DNA of 64,000 bases from Caldicellulosiruptor naganoensis (GCF_026914285.1 NZ_CP113864.1:2139001-2203000), one strand, 5' to 3'. Positions 16,986 to 26,363 are shown, counted from the first letter of the stretch. Notes: a model not told the origin generated them from the letters alone. Translations and numbers: made by a program.

Positions 16986-17738
16986 ATGAGAGTAAAAGTA
17001 GAATTTGAATCAGAAAAAGAGGTCGTCCTTCCTATCCATTACAATTACTTTGTACAAGCGATGATATACAATGTTATCGAAGACAAAATCTATACAACAT
17101 TTTTACATGACAAAGGTTATGAGGTTGATTTGAAGAATTTCAAACTCTTTTCCTTTTCACGGTTAGAAGGACCTTTTAAAATTATAGGTGAGGGTTCTGA
17201 TAAAAAAATAGTGTTTGACAAAAGATTGAGTTTGGTTGTTTCATCGCCCATTGAAGACTTTATTACAAAGTTCTCAACTGGGCTTTTAAAAAAAGACAAA
17301 ATCTTTCTAAAAGACAATCAGCTCTATGTCCAATCAGCAAACATCTACAAAAAGCAGCAGCTAAAAGAAAGACACAAAATTAAGATGCTGTCACCAATGT
17401 GTGCTTATAGAACAATAAAAAACGATGGCAGCGATTATAGGCACTTTTTCACACCATTTGAAGATGAGTTCTATAGCCTGATTTCGCAAAACTTAATTAA
17501 AAAGTGCAAGCTTCTTATAAAGGACTTCGATGAAAAAGGTTTCAGATTTTCTTTAAAACCAATCAGCGTCCAAGAAAAAATCCATTTTAAACCAATGATG
17601 TTCAAAAATACAATGATAAAAGGATGGATGGGCTTTTATGAAATAGAAACTTCACCTCAAGTAATGGAAGTTGCTTACTACTGTGGTCTTGGATCTAAAA
17701 ACTCTCAAGGGTTTGGATTATTTGAAATTGTAGAATAG
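16986..17738 (+). CDS. cas6: CRISPR-associated endoribonuclease Cas6, orphan
   Basis: A 250-residue RAMP-fold protein. The C-terminus has the Cas6 glycine-rich loop GLGSKNSQGFG (234-244). The N-terminal LPIHYNYFVQAMIYNVI segment holds His18, a possible catalytic residue for crRNA-repeat cleavage. Length and domain order (two ferredoxin-like folds) match Cas6. No CRISPR repeats and no other cas genes are visible anywhere in the window. The neighbours are a LacI regulator upstream and an ABC transporter starting 28 bases downstream. It could process transcripts of arrays elsewhere in the genome or be a leftover. AAAGGAG precedes the ATG well. Confidence 0.88.
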   Translation: MRVKVEFESEKEVVLPIHYNYFVQAMIYNVIEDKIYTTFLHDKGYEVDLKNFKLFSFSRLEGPFKIIGEGSDKKIVFDKRLSLVVSSPIEDFITKFSTGLLKKDKIFLKDNQLYVQSANIYKKQQLKERHKIKMLSPMCAYRTIKNDGSDYRHFFTPFEDEFYSLISQNLIKKCKLLIKDFDEKGFRFSLKPISVQEKIHFKPMMFKNTMIKGWMGFYEIETSPQVMEVAYYCGLGSKNSQGFGLFEIVE

Positions 17739-17766
17739 ATGTGGATTTTTTGAGGGAGTGGTTTTA

Positions 17767-19527
17767 TTGAAGCATTTAATAAAACTTTTAAAGCTTGCTA
17801 AACCATATTGGAAATATCTCATTATCTCTGCTATTTCAATGCTTGCAATAACAGCTTTAAATCTTTTGGGTCCTTGGCTTATAAGGGATTTGACTGGAAT
17901 TATCACAAACATTCACAAATATCCGAACGCAAGGAAGATGATAATAAATATATCGTTGGTTTTAGTTTTTTCTTACATTGCAAGGATAGTTTTTCAGTTT
18001 CTAAACAGTTATCTTTCACACTATGCAGCATGGAATTTGGTTGCTCACATGAGGGTTTTGGTCTATGATAAGCTTCAGCAGCTTTCATTTAGGTTTTTCC
18101 AAGACAAACAGACAGGTCAGCTCATGTCAAGAGTTGTAAATGATACTGCAAACTTTGAAGTGTTGATTGCTCATGCAGTACCAGACCTTTTTACAAATGC
18201 CTTAATACTCTTAGGTGTTGCATTGATACTGTTTATAATCAATCCCGTTTTGGCAGCACTGTCACTTATCCCTATTCCTTTTTTGGTTTTGAGCGGAACC
18301 GTCTTTGCAAAGCGTATCTTGCCGAACTTTAGAGAAGCTCAAAAAGCCTTAGCTGACCTTAACGCCGACCTTCAAGACAACATTTCTGGTATCAGAGAAA
18401 TTCAGCTTTTCAACAAGCAGCAAAAAGAGCTTTTGAAGATAAAGGACAAGGTCTTCAAGCACATACAAGCTCTATTGAGTGCTCTTAAACTCAGTGCAAT
18501 CTTTCATCCAACTGTAAGTTTCTTGAGCTCTGTTGGAACAGTGATAGTAGTTTCTATTGGTGGCTTGATGGCACTCTCTGGTAAGGTTCCTGTTCAGGAC
18601 ATTGTCGGTTTTATACTTTATCTTAGCATGTTTTACCAGCCAGTGACCGCACTCTCACAAGTAATTGAAAATGTGCAGCAGGCCTTAGCAGGTGCCGAGC
18701 GTGTGTTTGAGATTCTCGAGACAGAGTCTGAGATAAAAGAAAAACCTAATGCTATAGAACTTAAAAATGTGAAAGGAAAAATTACCTTTGAAAATGTAAC
18801 TTTTTCATATAATAAAGGATTGCCTGTTTTGAAAAATATCATATTTGAAGTTGAGCCGGGTCAGATGGTTGCATTTGTTGGCCCAACAGGTGTTGGAAAG
18901 ACCACTATTATGTATCTTTTAAACCGCTTTTTTGACCTAGATTCAGGTTCAATAAAGATCGACGACATTGACATAAGAGATGTCACCCTAAAGTCCTTGC
19001 ATGACAATATCAGCATGGTCATGCAAGATGTGTTCTTGTTCAATGGAACAGTTGCGCAAAATATTGCATACGGAAAAGAAAACGCTACAATGGATGAGAT
19101 AATACAGGCTGCAAAGATTGCATGTGCACATGATTTTATTGTAAATCTTCCTCAAGGCTACGACACCTACATTGGCGAGCGTGGAATAAAACTTTCCGGT
19201 GGGCAAAAACAACGTTTGGCAATTGCAAGGGCTGTTCTGAAAAATGCACCAATACTCATCTTAGATGAGGCAACATCATCTGTTGACACAGAGACAGAAA
19301 ATGAAATTCAAAAAGCAATAAACAATTTGGCTGGTACAAGGACAATTTTGATTATTGCCCACAGGTTATCTACCGTAAAAAAGGCAGATAAGATTATAGT
19401 TTTGAAAGATGGTGAAATTGTGGAAATGGGCACACATGAAGAGCTTTTTGCTAAAAAAGGACTTTATTATCATTTGTGTTCTGTGCAGTTAATTGATGAA
19501 AACAGCAGTTTGGTAGGGGGTGAATAA
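17767..19527 (+). CDS. ABC transporter, fused permease and ATPase (exporter type)
   Basis: A 586-residue half-transporter. It has an N-terminal six-helix ABC_membrane domain (residues 1-310) and a C-terminal nucleotide-binding domain with Walker A GPTGVGKTT (about 373-381), Q-loop MQDVFLF, signature LSGGQKQR (475-482), Walker B ILILDEATSSVD and an H-loop AHRLS. It functions as a homo- or heterodimer exporting lipids, drugs or peptides; substrate unknown. No partner half-transporter is adjacent, so a homodimer is likely. The start is TTG at 17767, 8 bases after GAGGGAG. The GTG at 17758 overlaps that site and is rejected. It may be cotranscribed with cas6. Confidence 0.9.
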   Translation: MKHLIKLLKLAKPYWKYLIISAISMLAITALNLLGPWLIRDLTGIITNIHKYPNARKMIINISLVLVFSYIARIVFQFLNSYLSHYAAWNLVAHMRVLVYDKLQQLSFRFFQDKQTGQLMSRVVNDTANFEVLIAHAVPDLFTNALILLGVALILFIINPVLAALSLIPIPFLVLSGTVFAKRILPNFREAQKALADLNADLQDNISGIREIQLFNKQQKELLKIKDKVFKHIQALLSALKLSAIFHPTVSFLSSVGTVIVVSIGGLMALSGKVPVQDIVGFILYLSMFYQPVTALSQVIENVQQALAGAERVFEILETESEIKEKPNAIELKNVKGKITFENVTFSYNKGLPVLKNIIFEVEPGQMVAFVGPTGVGKTTIMYLLNRFFDLDSGSIKIDDIDIRDVTLKSLHDNISMVMQDVFLFNGTVAQNIAYGKENATMDEIIQAAKIACAHDFIVNLPQGYDTYIGERGIKLSGGQKQRLAIARAVLKNAPILILDEATSSVDTETENEIQKAINNLAGTRTILIIAHRLSTVKKADKIIVLKDGEIVEMGTHEELFAKKGLYYHLCSVQLIDENSSLVGGE

Positions 19528-19530
19528 ATT

Positions 19531-19704
19531 ATGAAGTACAGGAAACTTGGAAGAACAAATATTAAAGTTTTCCCAATAGCATTTGGTGGAATTCCTATTC
19601 AAAGAATTGATGAAGAGTCTCCTGTAAAGGTAATTCGACGAGCTGTTGAGCTTGGAATTAATCTGATTGATATTGCAAAAGCTTATACAGATAGCGATAA
19701 ATGA
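19531..19704 (+). pseudogene. 5' fragment of an aldo/keto reductase gene
   Basis: Starting with ATG two bases after the ABC transporter stop, 57 codons read as the N-terminus of an aldo/keto reductase. MKYRKLGRTNIKVFPIAFGG is the first strand, and RAVELGINLIDIAKAY holds the start of the catalytic region; the catalytic Tyr-containing helix normally follows. The frame then stops (TGA 19702-19704) where several hundred further residues would be expected. The next roughly 90 bases may hold scraps of the C-terminus ([13 protein letters not shown] in one frame), which suggests an internal deletion. Not functional as it stands. Confidence 0.8.
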
Positions 19705-19795
19705 TATCGAAATAAGCTTGAAAAACCTTTCTATTTCTGACCTAATTGAAAAAAGTTGAACTTGTAAAACAAGCGTTAGGTAAATAAAGAAAGTA

Positions 19796-19824
19796 TTGAT
19801 TTTTGTACAAAATCGTATTATAAT
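19796..19824 (+). promoter_or_regulatory. sigma-A promoter of smpB-ssrA
   Basis: TTGATT (19796-19801), 17-base spacer, TATAAT (19819-19824). The predicted transcription start near 19831 excludes the upstream in-frame start at 19831 and supports ATG 19873. Confidence 0.8.
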
Positions 19825-19872
19825 AAAGTATTGCCACAGAGAAGGGAAAAAGTTGTAGGAGCTGAAGGTGTT

Positions 19873-20355
19873 ATGTCACAGAAAAATCAAAGCAGTCATG
19901 ACAATATAAAAGTGATTGCCACAAACAGAAAAGCATATCATGACTACTTCATTGAAGAGACAATCGAAGCAGGAATTGAGCTCAAAGGCACTGAAGTAAA
20001 GTCTGTTCGGCTTGGTCATGTAAATCTGAAAGATAGTTTTGCAAGGGTGGAAAATGGCGAGGTTTTCCTCTACAATATGCACATAAGCCCTTACGAAAAA
20101 GGCAACATCTTCAACGTAGACCCTATGAGAGACAGAAAACTCCTCCTCCACAAGTCTGAAATAAACCGCTTAGCAGGTTATGTGCAGCAAAAAGGTTACA
20201 CTTTAATCCCATTGAAGATTTACATCAAAAGAGGTAAAATAAAAGTAGAGCTTGCAGTTGCAAAGGGTAAAAAACTTTTTGATAAGCGTGAAGCAATAGC
20301 AAAAAGGGATGCTGAGCTTGAGATAAGAAAAAAGATGAAGGAGTATTTAAGATAA
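19873..20355 (+). CDS. smpB: SsrA-binding protein SmpB
   Basis: A 160-residue SmpB, normal length. It has the OB-fold core ([30 protein letters not shown]), the [27 protein letters not shown] stretch and a basic C-terminal tail ([28 protein letters not shown]) that enters the ribosomal mRNA channel. It binds the tRNA-like domain of tmRNA and is essential for trans-translation. I start at the ATG at 19873; the longer frame to 19831 would begin at the transcription start. The stop codon (20353-20355) is immediately followed by the first base of mature tmRNA, so one transcript must be processed into both. Confidence 0.95.
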   Translation: MSQKNQSSHDNIKVIATNRKAYHDYFIEETIEAGIELKGTEVKSVRLGHVNLKDSFARVENGEVFLYNMHISPYEKGNIFNVDPMRDRKLLLHKSEINRLAGYVQQKGYTLIPLKIYIKRGKIKVELAVAKGKKLFDKREAIAKRDAELEIRKKMKEYLR

Positions 20356-20721
20356 GGGGGCGTGTTTTGGAATTCGACGGGGGCAGTCGGATTCCAAACA
20401 GCGGGTAGTGGTTTTCTCGGTGCCACTATAAAAAACCGAGAAGAAAAATAACTGCAGACAAAGCTGAACTCGCTTTAGCTGCATAAATAAGCAGCTAACG
20501 TCCGCCGGAGGTGCCCACGGCCTCCGAGTCGGGCGCCAACCCACGTGGGGCACCGAAAGTAAGGTCGCCTGAGCCTTACTTTTGGGTTAAATCTCAGGCT
20601 GGGGAAGAAAAAGCCTGTCAGTGGGCGTTTTCTTCCCGAGAGGCCAGTACACTGACTGCACCCGGAGAAGTTTGGGGTTCGATGCCTTCGGACGGGGGTT
20701 CGACTCCCCCCGCCTCCACCA
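20356..20721 (+). ncRNA. ssrA: transfer-messenger RNA (tmRNA, SsrA)
   Basis: The 5' end GGGGGCG (20356-20362) pairs with CGCCTCC (20711-20717) to form the acceptor stem, followed by an encoded ACCA (20718-20721). The T-arm GGTTCGACTCC lies just before. The tag frame resumes at GCA 20454 and ends at TAA 20484-20486, coding ADKAELALAA, with the typical ALAA degradation end. The TAACT before the resume codon matches the usual upstream context. Length of 366 bases is normal for one-piece tmRNA. It rescues stalled ribosomes together with SmpB, which is encoded directly upstream with no intervening base. Confidence 0.97.
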
Positions 20722-20807
20722 AAATAAACAATTCTACAATGTTTAAGGATTATGAGATTCCACTTCTAAGAAGAACTCTCATTAGAAAAATAATAAGGTA
20801 TAGACAA

Positions 20808-21032
20808 GTGAATATCAATTTAGAGGTGAAATTAGTAAAAGCAAACAAGAATTTTTTATTAAAGCTAATTGAAGAAATCCCGGAAAGTCAAATTGAAGAA
20901 GTTATAGATTTTATTTTGTTTTTAAAACACGAGCAAGATAAAAAGTTATTAAGTGATTTGGTGTTCCCCAGTGAGAGTAGTATAGATTTTTGGAATAATG
21001 ATATTGAGGATGAGGTATGGAACAATGTATAG
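20808..21032 (+). CDS. DUF2281/VapB-like antitoxin-type small protein, no toxin beside it
   Basis: A 74-residue protein. The core FLLKLIEEIPESQIEEVIDFILFLKH resembles the N-terminal motif of DUF2281-type antitoxins (LxxLIxxLPE...EVxDFxxFLK). The acidic C-terminus (FWNNDIEDEVWNNV) resembles the toxin-binding tails of such proteins. The start is uncertain: GTG 20808 has AAGG nine bases upstream, GTG 20826 and ATG 20739 are alternatives, and a longer frame running back into tmRNA is spurious. No PIN or RelE toxin follows; only a 15-codon scrap precedes the terminator. It may be a solitary antitoxin, a decayed toxin-antitoxin pair, or unrelated. Confidence 0.6.
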   Translation: MNINLEVKLVKANKNFLLKLIEEIPESQIEEVIDFILFLKHEQDKKLLSDLVFPSESSIDFWNNDIEDEVWNNV

Positions 21033-21051
21033 CCAAGCTAAACAAAAATAC

Positions 21052-21075
21052 AGGGCTGCAATAAAAAGCAGCCCT
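21052..21075. terminator. bidirectional terminator
   Basis: AGGGCTGC (21052-21059) pairs perfectly with GCAGCCCT (21068-21075) across an 8-base loop, followed by TATTCTTTCTG on the plus strand. It separates the antitoxin-like gene from the convergent exopolysaccharide genes, and its last base is also the end of the minus-strand stop codon. Confidence 0.75.
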
Positions 21076-22421
21076 TATTCTTTCTGTGCTTTTACTCCCT
21101 CAGCTGCCTCTTTTGTAAAGATTGTTTTTAAGGTCAACAGCAAAATCTTGATGTCCAAAAAAACAGAATAATTCTTTATATATATCAAATCAAGCCTGAG
21201 TTTGTCTTCTGGGCTTGTTGCATACTTGCCATAAACCTGGGCAAGACCAGTAAGTCCTGCTTTTACATTATGACGCAGAGAATATTCAGGATAGAGCTTT
21301 TTAAACTGCTCAACAAAATAAGGACGCTCTGGCCTTGGACCTATAAAGCTCATCTCACCTTTTAGAATATTTATGAGCTGCGGAAGCTCATCAAGCCGAG
21401 TTGCGCGCAAAAACCTTCCAACCCTTGTTATCCTTGGGTCGTTCTCGATTGCCAGAACAGGCCCTGTCATCTTTTCTGCGTCTTTTACCATTGTCCTGAA
21501 CTTTAAAACATAAAACTCTCTTTCACCTTCTGTAACCCTTTTTTGTCTGTAAATTACTGGTCCTTCTGAGTCAAGTTTTATGGCAATTGCAATTAAAATC
21601 ATTATAGGAAAAGAAATAACCAGCGCAACTGAAGCAAGAAGAATGTCGCACACCCTCTTAATTAACTTTTGCTCAGATGTCAACTCTGGCTGCTCGATTG
21701 AAAGTGTTGCAACATCGTCAAACTGAATTACCCTTGCCCGTGAGACCAAGATATCCCTAAAATCAGGTGTAATAAAAATGTGTTTTTTAAATTCTATGGC
21801 TTTTCTTACAATCTCGCTTTTCAGGTTCTCATCCATCTTTGAATATACATAGATTGTATCAACAGCCTTTATATAAGGAATTAGTTCTTCAATAGAATTT
21901 GGCTCAACCACATACTTTACTTCAATCCAGCCTTTTGAGATATTTTGAAGCTTCTGGGCAAACTCCTGTGCTTTCTCCTTTTCACCAATTACCATCACAT
22001 GCTTGACACCCTGCACTCTTTTGAAAACATATAAAACAAGTCCTCTCCAGCCAAGGAGTAGCAAAAATTGGATAAAAAATGCAATTATAAATATACTTCT
22101 TGGAAATGCAAAGTGCCTGTAAAAGAAGGTAGAAACAACTGTTAAAAATTGTAAGAGCATAAGTGCTAAAGCCATCGAAAATGCTATCTCGCTTATCGTT
22201 TTCATTGTAATTGTGTAAAGCCCATAAATGTTCAAAAGTACAAGAGCAAATAGAGTTATTTGCGGAATCAATGTATAGTATGGCATAAAATTTCGCTCTG
22301 GAAATGTAAAATTGAACTTTATAATATATGCCAAAATATACCCTGCATGAATTAGCAGAAGGTCCATAACCACAACAAAAAACTTACTGAGTTTATGATA
22401 GCTTTTTATATACGACCTCAT
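21075..22421 (-). CDS. exopolysaccharide priming glycosylphosphotransferase (WcaJ/WbaP-like)
   Basis: A 448-residue polytopic membrane enzyme. It has four N-terminal membrane helices (about residues 15-125), a Rossmann-like CoA_binding_3 region, a helix near 255-275, and the C-terminal bacterial sugar transferase domain (RQKRVTEGEREFYVLKFRTM, RLDELPQLINILKGEMSFIGPRPER, GLTGLAQV). It should transfer hexose-1-phosphate from a UDP-sugar to undecaprenyl phosphate at the inner membrane, starting assembly of a surface polysaccharide. The sugar is unknown. Its start overlaps the stop of the upstream glycosyltransferase by four bases (ATGA), so translation is coupled. Confidence 0.9.
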   Translation of the reverse strand: MRSYIKSYHKLSKFFVVVMDLLLIHAGYILAYIIKFNFTFPERNFMPYYTLIPQITLFALVLLNIYGLYTITMKTISEIAFSMALALMLLQFLTVVSTFFYRHFAFPRSIFIIAFFIQFLLLLGWRGLVLYVFKRVQGVKHVMVIGEKEKAQEFAQKLQNISKGWIEVKYVVEPNSIEELIPYIKAVDTIYVYSKMDENLKSEIVRKAIEFKKHIFITPDFRDILVSRARVIQFDDVATLSIEQPELTSEQKLIKRVCDILLASVALVISFPIMILIAIAIKLDSEGPVIYRQKRVTEGEREFYVLKFRTMVKDAEKMTGPVLAIENDPRITRVGRFLRATRLDELPQLINILKGEMSFIGPRPERPYFVEQFKKLYPEYSLRHNVKAGLTGLAQVYGKYATSPEDKLRLDLIYIKNYSVFLDIKILLLTLKTIFTKEAAEGVKAQKE

Positions 22422-23662
22422 CGATTACCATCTCCATTTATAATTTGTTCTAATCTATCTGCAAGTTTTCTGATGTCATGATATTTTTCAACATACTCTC
22501 TTCCCTTTTGCCCAATCCTTTTTCTCTCATCTTCATCCATCTCATAGAGTTTTATAATCCCTTCAGCAAAGCTCTTTGAATCATAGGCATCACAAGAGAA
22601 CCCCGCACCTGAGTCTTTAACAATGTCATTTGCAACATTACCCGCAAACACTATTGGCTTTGCAGCACACAAATAGTCAAAAAGCTTATTAAGTGATATT
22701 CCAAACCTGTAAACTTTTAGATTGTGCATAGAAACAAGTGTTATGTCAACGCGCTCAAGTAAGCTTGGTACAGAAAGTTTTGATATTGGTTCATAAAAAA
22801 ATACATTTGAAAGTTTAAATCTTTTGACCATCTTCTGAAGTTTTTCTTTCTCAGGACCATCTCCTATTATCAGAAAATGGACCTTGTCACCTACTTTGTC
22901 TTGCACGTACTTTGCAGCCTCAATTATTGTCTCCATTGCATTAGCTTGACCAAGCGCACCTAAATAGCAAGCTTTAAAATACCCCTCATGTTCACCTAAA
23001 ATCTTCTTTACCTCATCGGGCATTGTATTTTTCAGAAGGTCAAACCTCTCATTATCACAGCCATTTGGAATATGTACAATTTTTTCTTTATTTATTCCGA
23101 GGCTCTGAATGTATTCATCTGCTTTTGGCAAAACTGTTATTACATACTTTGCTTTTGTGTATATGAACTTCTCAAGCCTTCGCAAAAGTCTAACTATCAG
23201 GCTTCCTTCCTTGAAAGCACCAAGGTCAATTCCGCTTTGAGGCCAAAGGTCACGCACTTCTGCTACAAATTCAGCCTTTTTTCCCTTTGCCAACATATAT
23301 CCCACAAACCATGTAAGTGGATGAAAAGAGGATGCTATAATTGTATCTGGTTTTTCAAATTTTCTTGCTATAAAATAGAGGTTTTTAGCAAACGAAAATA
23401 TATTTATAACCCTTTTGAAATCGTTTTTCTTGTATGGGGTTGTTTTTATCCAAACGAACTTTACACCATTGTAGTCTTCTATTTTAAATTTTTCTCCTTT
23501 CCCAAGCAGCTCAACTCTTTGCTTGTGGTCAAAACTGGAGGCAAAAATACTTACATCATATCCTCTTTTTACAAGCTCCTTTGCATAGTCAAAATGTCTT
23601 GTAATTCCGCCCATTGTAGGTGGAATTGCGTAGTGGTTTAAAATCCATATTTTCTTTTTCAA
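22418..23662 (-). CDS. glycosyltransferase family 4 (WbuB-like)
   Basis: A 414-residue GT-B fold enzyme. The N-terminal IWILNHYAIPPTMGGITRHFDYAKELVKRGYDV is typical of WbuB/fucosamine-transferase-like GT4 proteins. The C-terminal domain contains CYLGALGQANAMETIIEAA, FLIIGDGPEKEKLQ and FGISLNKLFDYLCAAKPIV, where the donor-binding E-x7-E usually lies; the first Glu appears to be replaced here. The donor sugar is unknown. It acts in the cytoplasm on lipid-linked sugar made by the following priming enzyme. The start is TTG at 23662 behind GGGAG. The two genes alone form the unit, too few for a whole polysaccharide pathway. Confidence 0.87.
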   Translation of the reverse strand: MKKKIWILNHYAIPPTMGGITRHFDYAKELVKRGYDVSIFASSFDHKQRVELLGKGEKFKIEDYNGVKFVWIKTTPYKKNDFKRVINIFSFAKNLYFIARKFEKPDTIIASSFHPLTWFVGYMLAKGKKAEFVAEVRDLWPQSGIDLGAFKEGSLIVRLLRRLEKFIYTKAKYVITVLPKADEYIQSLGINKEKIVHIPNGCDNERFDLLKNTMPDEVKKILGEHEGYFKACYLGALGQANAMETIIEAAKYVQDKVGDKVHFLIIGDGPEKEKLQKMVKRFKLSNVFFYEPISKLSVPSLLERVDITLVSMHNLKVYRFGISLNKLFDYLCAAKPIVFAGNVANDIVKDSGAGFSCDAYDSKSFAEGIIKLYEMDEDERKRIGQKGREYVEKYHDIRKLADRLEQIINGDGNR

Positions 23663-23717
23663 AGTTGTTCTCCCTTTCTACCTACTGCATAAATTTTTAA
23701 TTAGGTATTCATAATTG

Positions 23718-23726
23718 AGTATATCA
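23718..23726 (-). promoter_or_regulatory. extended -10 promoter of the exopolysaccharide gene pair
   Basis: On the minus strand TGA-TATACT (23726-23718), an extended -10 element about 56 bases before the TTG start. A TTGTCA lies upstream at a too-short distance of 13 bases. Confidence 0.45.
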
Positions 23727-23901
23727 TAATTCTTCCTGACAATTAATATCTACATTCTATATACTTTCGAAAAATTCTTAGAGCAAAATAGTACAAAATT
23801 AAGGCAAAATAATTAAAAGATTGATTATGGTCAAAAGGTATAATTAAGATGATAGGCAAAAGTGAAAATCATAATTTGCAAAAGAAGGGAGACTGATAAC
23901 T

Positions 23902-26337
23902 TTGAAATTTGGTTATTTTGATGACAATAAAAGAGAGTATGTCATAACAACTCCACTTACTCCTTTTCCGTGGATCAACTATCTCGGCATGAAAGACTTT
24001 CTTTCTTTAATCTCAAACCATGCAGGTGGTTATTGTTTTTACAAAGATGCAAGACTCAGAAGAATAACAAGGTTCCGTTATAATAACGTTCCGCTTGATA
24101 TGGGCGGAAGATACTTTTACATAAAAGACAATGAGGATGTCTGGTCACCCTCATGGATGCCAACAAGAAAAGATCTTGAGTTTTATGAATGTCGCCATGG
24201 TCTTGGATATACAATCATAACAGGAAGAAGAAATGGCGTTGAGGTGGAGCAAACATTTTTTGTACCAGTTGATGAAAACTGTGAGATACACTATCTTAAG
24301 ATAACAAACAAATCTACCCAAGCAAAGGATTTGACACTCTTTTCATTGATTGAGTTTTGTCTTTGGAACGCGCTTGACGATATGACAAACTTCCAAAGAA
24401 ATCTAAGTACAGGTGAGGTTGAAATAGAAGGTTCTGTAATTTACCATAAAACAGAGTACAGAGAGCGTAGAAATCATTATTCTTTTTATTCTGTAAACGT
24501 TCCAATCGATGGATTTGATACAGACAGGGACACATTTCTTGGTCTTTACAGGGGATTTGATGCACCTTTAGCAGTTGAAAATGGAAAGAGTTTTAATTCA
24601 GAAGCTCACGGCTGGGCACCTATTGCATCGCATATGATAAAAATCTCTTTGCAGCCAGGGGAGACAAAAGAGCTTGTATTTGTGCTGGGTTATGTAGAAA
24701 ATGATGAAGACAAAAAATGGATTAAAAAAGGTGTTATAAACAAAGAAAAGGCTTACAAAATGATAGAAAAATTCAAAAATCCAGAAGACGTCCAAAGATC
24801 ATTCGAAAATTTGAAGCTATTTTGGAGCGATCTGTTGAACAAGTTTAACGTTCTTACTGGCATAGATAAGGTAGATAGAATGGTAAATATCTGGAATCAA
24901 TATCAGTGTATGGTAACATTTAACCTATCAAGAAGTGCTTCATACTTTGAGTCTGGAATTGGAAGAGGAATAGGATTCAGAGATTCAAACCAAGATATCC
25001 TTGGTTTTGTTCACCAGATACCAGAACGGGCAAGAGAAAGAATATTGGATTTAGCCGCAACCCAGCTTGAAGATGGCGGTGCTTACCATCAATATCAGCC
25101 TCTTACAAAAAGAGGCAACAATGAAATAGGTAGCAATTTCAACGACGACCCGTTGTGGCTCATACTCTCAACTGCACATTACATCAAGGAAACAGGTGAC
25201 TGGTCCATTCTTGATGAAATTGTTCCTTTTGAAAACGACCCACAAAAGGCTGCTTCAATGTTTGAACACCTGAGAAGGGCATTTTACCATGTTGTGAACA
25301 ACTTAGGGCCGCATGGACTTCCTCTTATAGGCAGAGCTGACTGGAATGACTGTTTGAACCTCAATGCTTTTTCAACAAACCCTGATGAGTCGTTCCAGAC
25401 ATGTGATAACAAAGACGGCAAAACTGCTGAATCTGTTATGATAGCAGGGATGTTTGTTTATGTTGGAAAGGAATTTGTAAAGATTTGTGAAAGGTTGGGC
25501 AAAGAAGATATTGCAAAAGATGCACAATACCACATTGAAAAGATGAAAGAGGCAATTTTAAATTATGGTTACGATGGCGAGTGGTTTTTAAGAGCATATG
25601 ACTATTTTGGAAACAAAGTGGGAAGCAAAGAAAATGATGAGGGTAAGATATTTATTGAAACACAAGGTTTTTGTGTAATGGCAGGAATAGGACTTGATGA
25701 TGGAAAAGCTATTTCTGCGCTCGATTCTGTAAAAAAATATCTTGACACAGAACATGGAATAGTTCTTGTTCAGCCAGCTTTTACAGAGTACAAAATTCAT
25801 TTAGGTGAGATTACAAGCTATCCGCCGGGCTACAAAGAAAATGCAGCGGTGTTTTGTCACAATAACCCGTGGATTATGATAGCAGAGTGCATTGTTGGAA
25901 GAGGTGATAGAGCATTTGAGTACTGGTCAAAGATTGCTCCATCATATAGAGAAGAGATAAGCGATGTGCACAAGCTTGAACCATATGTATACTGTCAGAT
26001 GATTGCTGGAAAAGATGCGTACAAGCCAGGTGAAGCAAAAAATTCATGGCTCACAGGCTCTGCCGCATGGAACTTTGTTGCAATGACACAATGGATTTTG
26101 GGAATAAGACCTGATTATGACGGTCTTTTGATAGACCCTTGCATACCAAGAGAGTGGAAAGGATTTACTGTAAAAAGAGTGTTCAGAAATGCAATTTACA
26201 ATATACAAGTAAAGAACCCTGATGGCGTTTCAAAAGGTGTTAAAAAAGTTGTTGTTGATGGCAAAGAAATGTCTTCCAATTTAATACCAGCTTTTTCAGA
26301 TGGCAAAGAACATTTTGTCGAAGTGATAATGGGATAG
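23902..26337 (+). CDS. cbp: cellobiose phosphorylase, glycoside hydrolase family 94
   Basis: An 811-residue GH94 enzyme of the size of cellobiose phosphorylases. It has an N-terminal beta-sandwich (to about 280), a linker helix region, an (alpha/alpha)6 barrel with [10 protein letters not shown] (Asp480 and Asp483 region, general acid) and a C-terminal jelly roll. [19 protein letters not shown] and [16 protein letters not shown] are phosphate/active-site loops of the family. It phosphorolyses cellobiose to glucose-1-phosphate plus glucose in the cytoplasm, saving one ATP. The start is TTG at 23902, 10 bases after GGGAG. A TATAAT at 23839-23844 is a candidate -10 with a poor -35. It is followed after 26 bases by a second GH94 gene. 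Confidence 0.88.
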   Translation: MKFGYFDDNKREYVITTPLTPFPWINYLGMKDFLSLISNHAGGYCFYKDARLRRITRFRYNNVPLDMGGRYFYIKDNEDVWSPSWMPTRKDLEFYECRHGLGYTIITGRRNGVEVEQTFFVPVDENCEIHYLKITNKSTQAKDLTLFSLIEFCLWNALDDMTNFQRNLSTGEVEIEGSVIYHKTEYRERRNHYSFYSVNVPIDGFDTDRDTFLGLYRGFDAPLAVENGKSFNSEAHGWAPIASHMIKISLQPGETKELVFVLGYVENDEDKKWIKKGVINKEKAYKMIEKFKNPEDVQRSFENLKLFWSDLLNKFNVLTGIDKVDRMVNIWNQYQCMVTFNLSRSASYFESGIGRGIGFRDSNQDILGFVHQIPERARERILDLAATQLEDGGAYHQYQPLTKRGNNEIGSNFNDDPLWLILSTAHYIKETGDWSILDEIVPFENDPQKAASMFEHLRRAFYHVVNNLGPHGLPLIGRADWNDCLNLNAFSTNPDESFQTCDNKDGKTAESVMIAGMFVYVGKEFVKICERLGKEDIAKDAQYHIEKMKEAILNYGYDGEWFLRAYDYFGNKVGSKENDEGKIFIETQGFCVMAGIGLDDGKAISALDSVKKYLDTEHGIVLVQPAFTEYKIHLGEITSYPPGYKENAAVFCHNNPWIMIAECIVGRGDRAFEYWSKIAPSYREEISDVHKLEPYVYCQMIAGKDAYKPGEAKNSWLTGSAAWNFVAMTQWILGIRPDYDGLLIDPCIPREWKGFTVKRVFRNAIYNIQVKNPDGVSKGVKKVVVDGKEMSSNLIPAFSDGKEHFVEVIMG

Positions 26338-26363
26338 AAAAATTTTAAGGAGGGTATTTTTTA

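Noticed and set aside
16850-17000. CRISPR repeats near cas6
   Set aside because: I looked for evenly spaced 28-37 base repeats on both sides of cas6 and across the window and saw none.
20511-20807. Long open frame running from tmRNA into the antitoxin-like gene
   Set aside because: It lies inside the tmRNA gene, whose ends pair as an acceptor stem; only the part after the tmRNA can be coding.
23072-23641. 189-codon plus-strand frame
   Set aside because: Antisense to the GT4 glycosyltransferase; the composition is Cys/Phe-rich shadow sequence.
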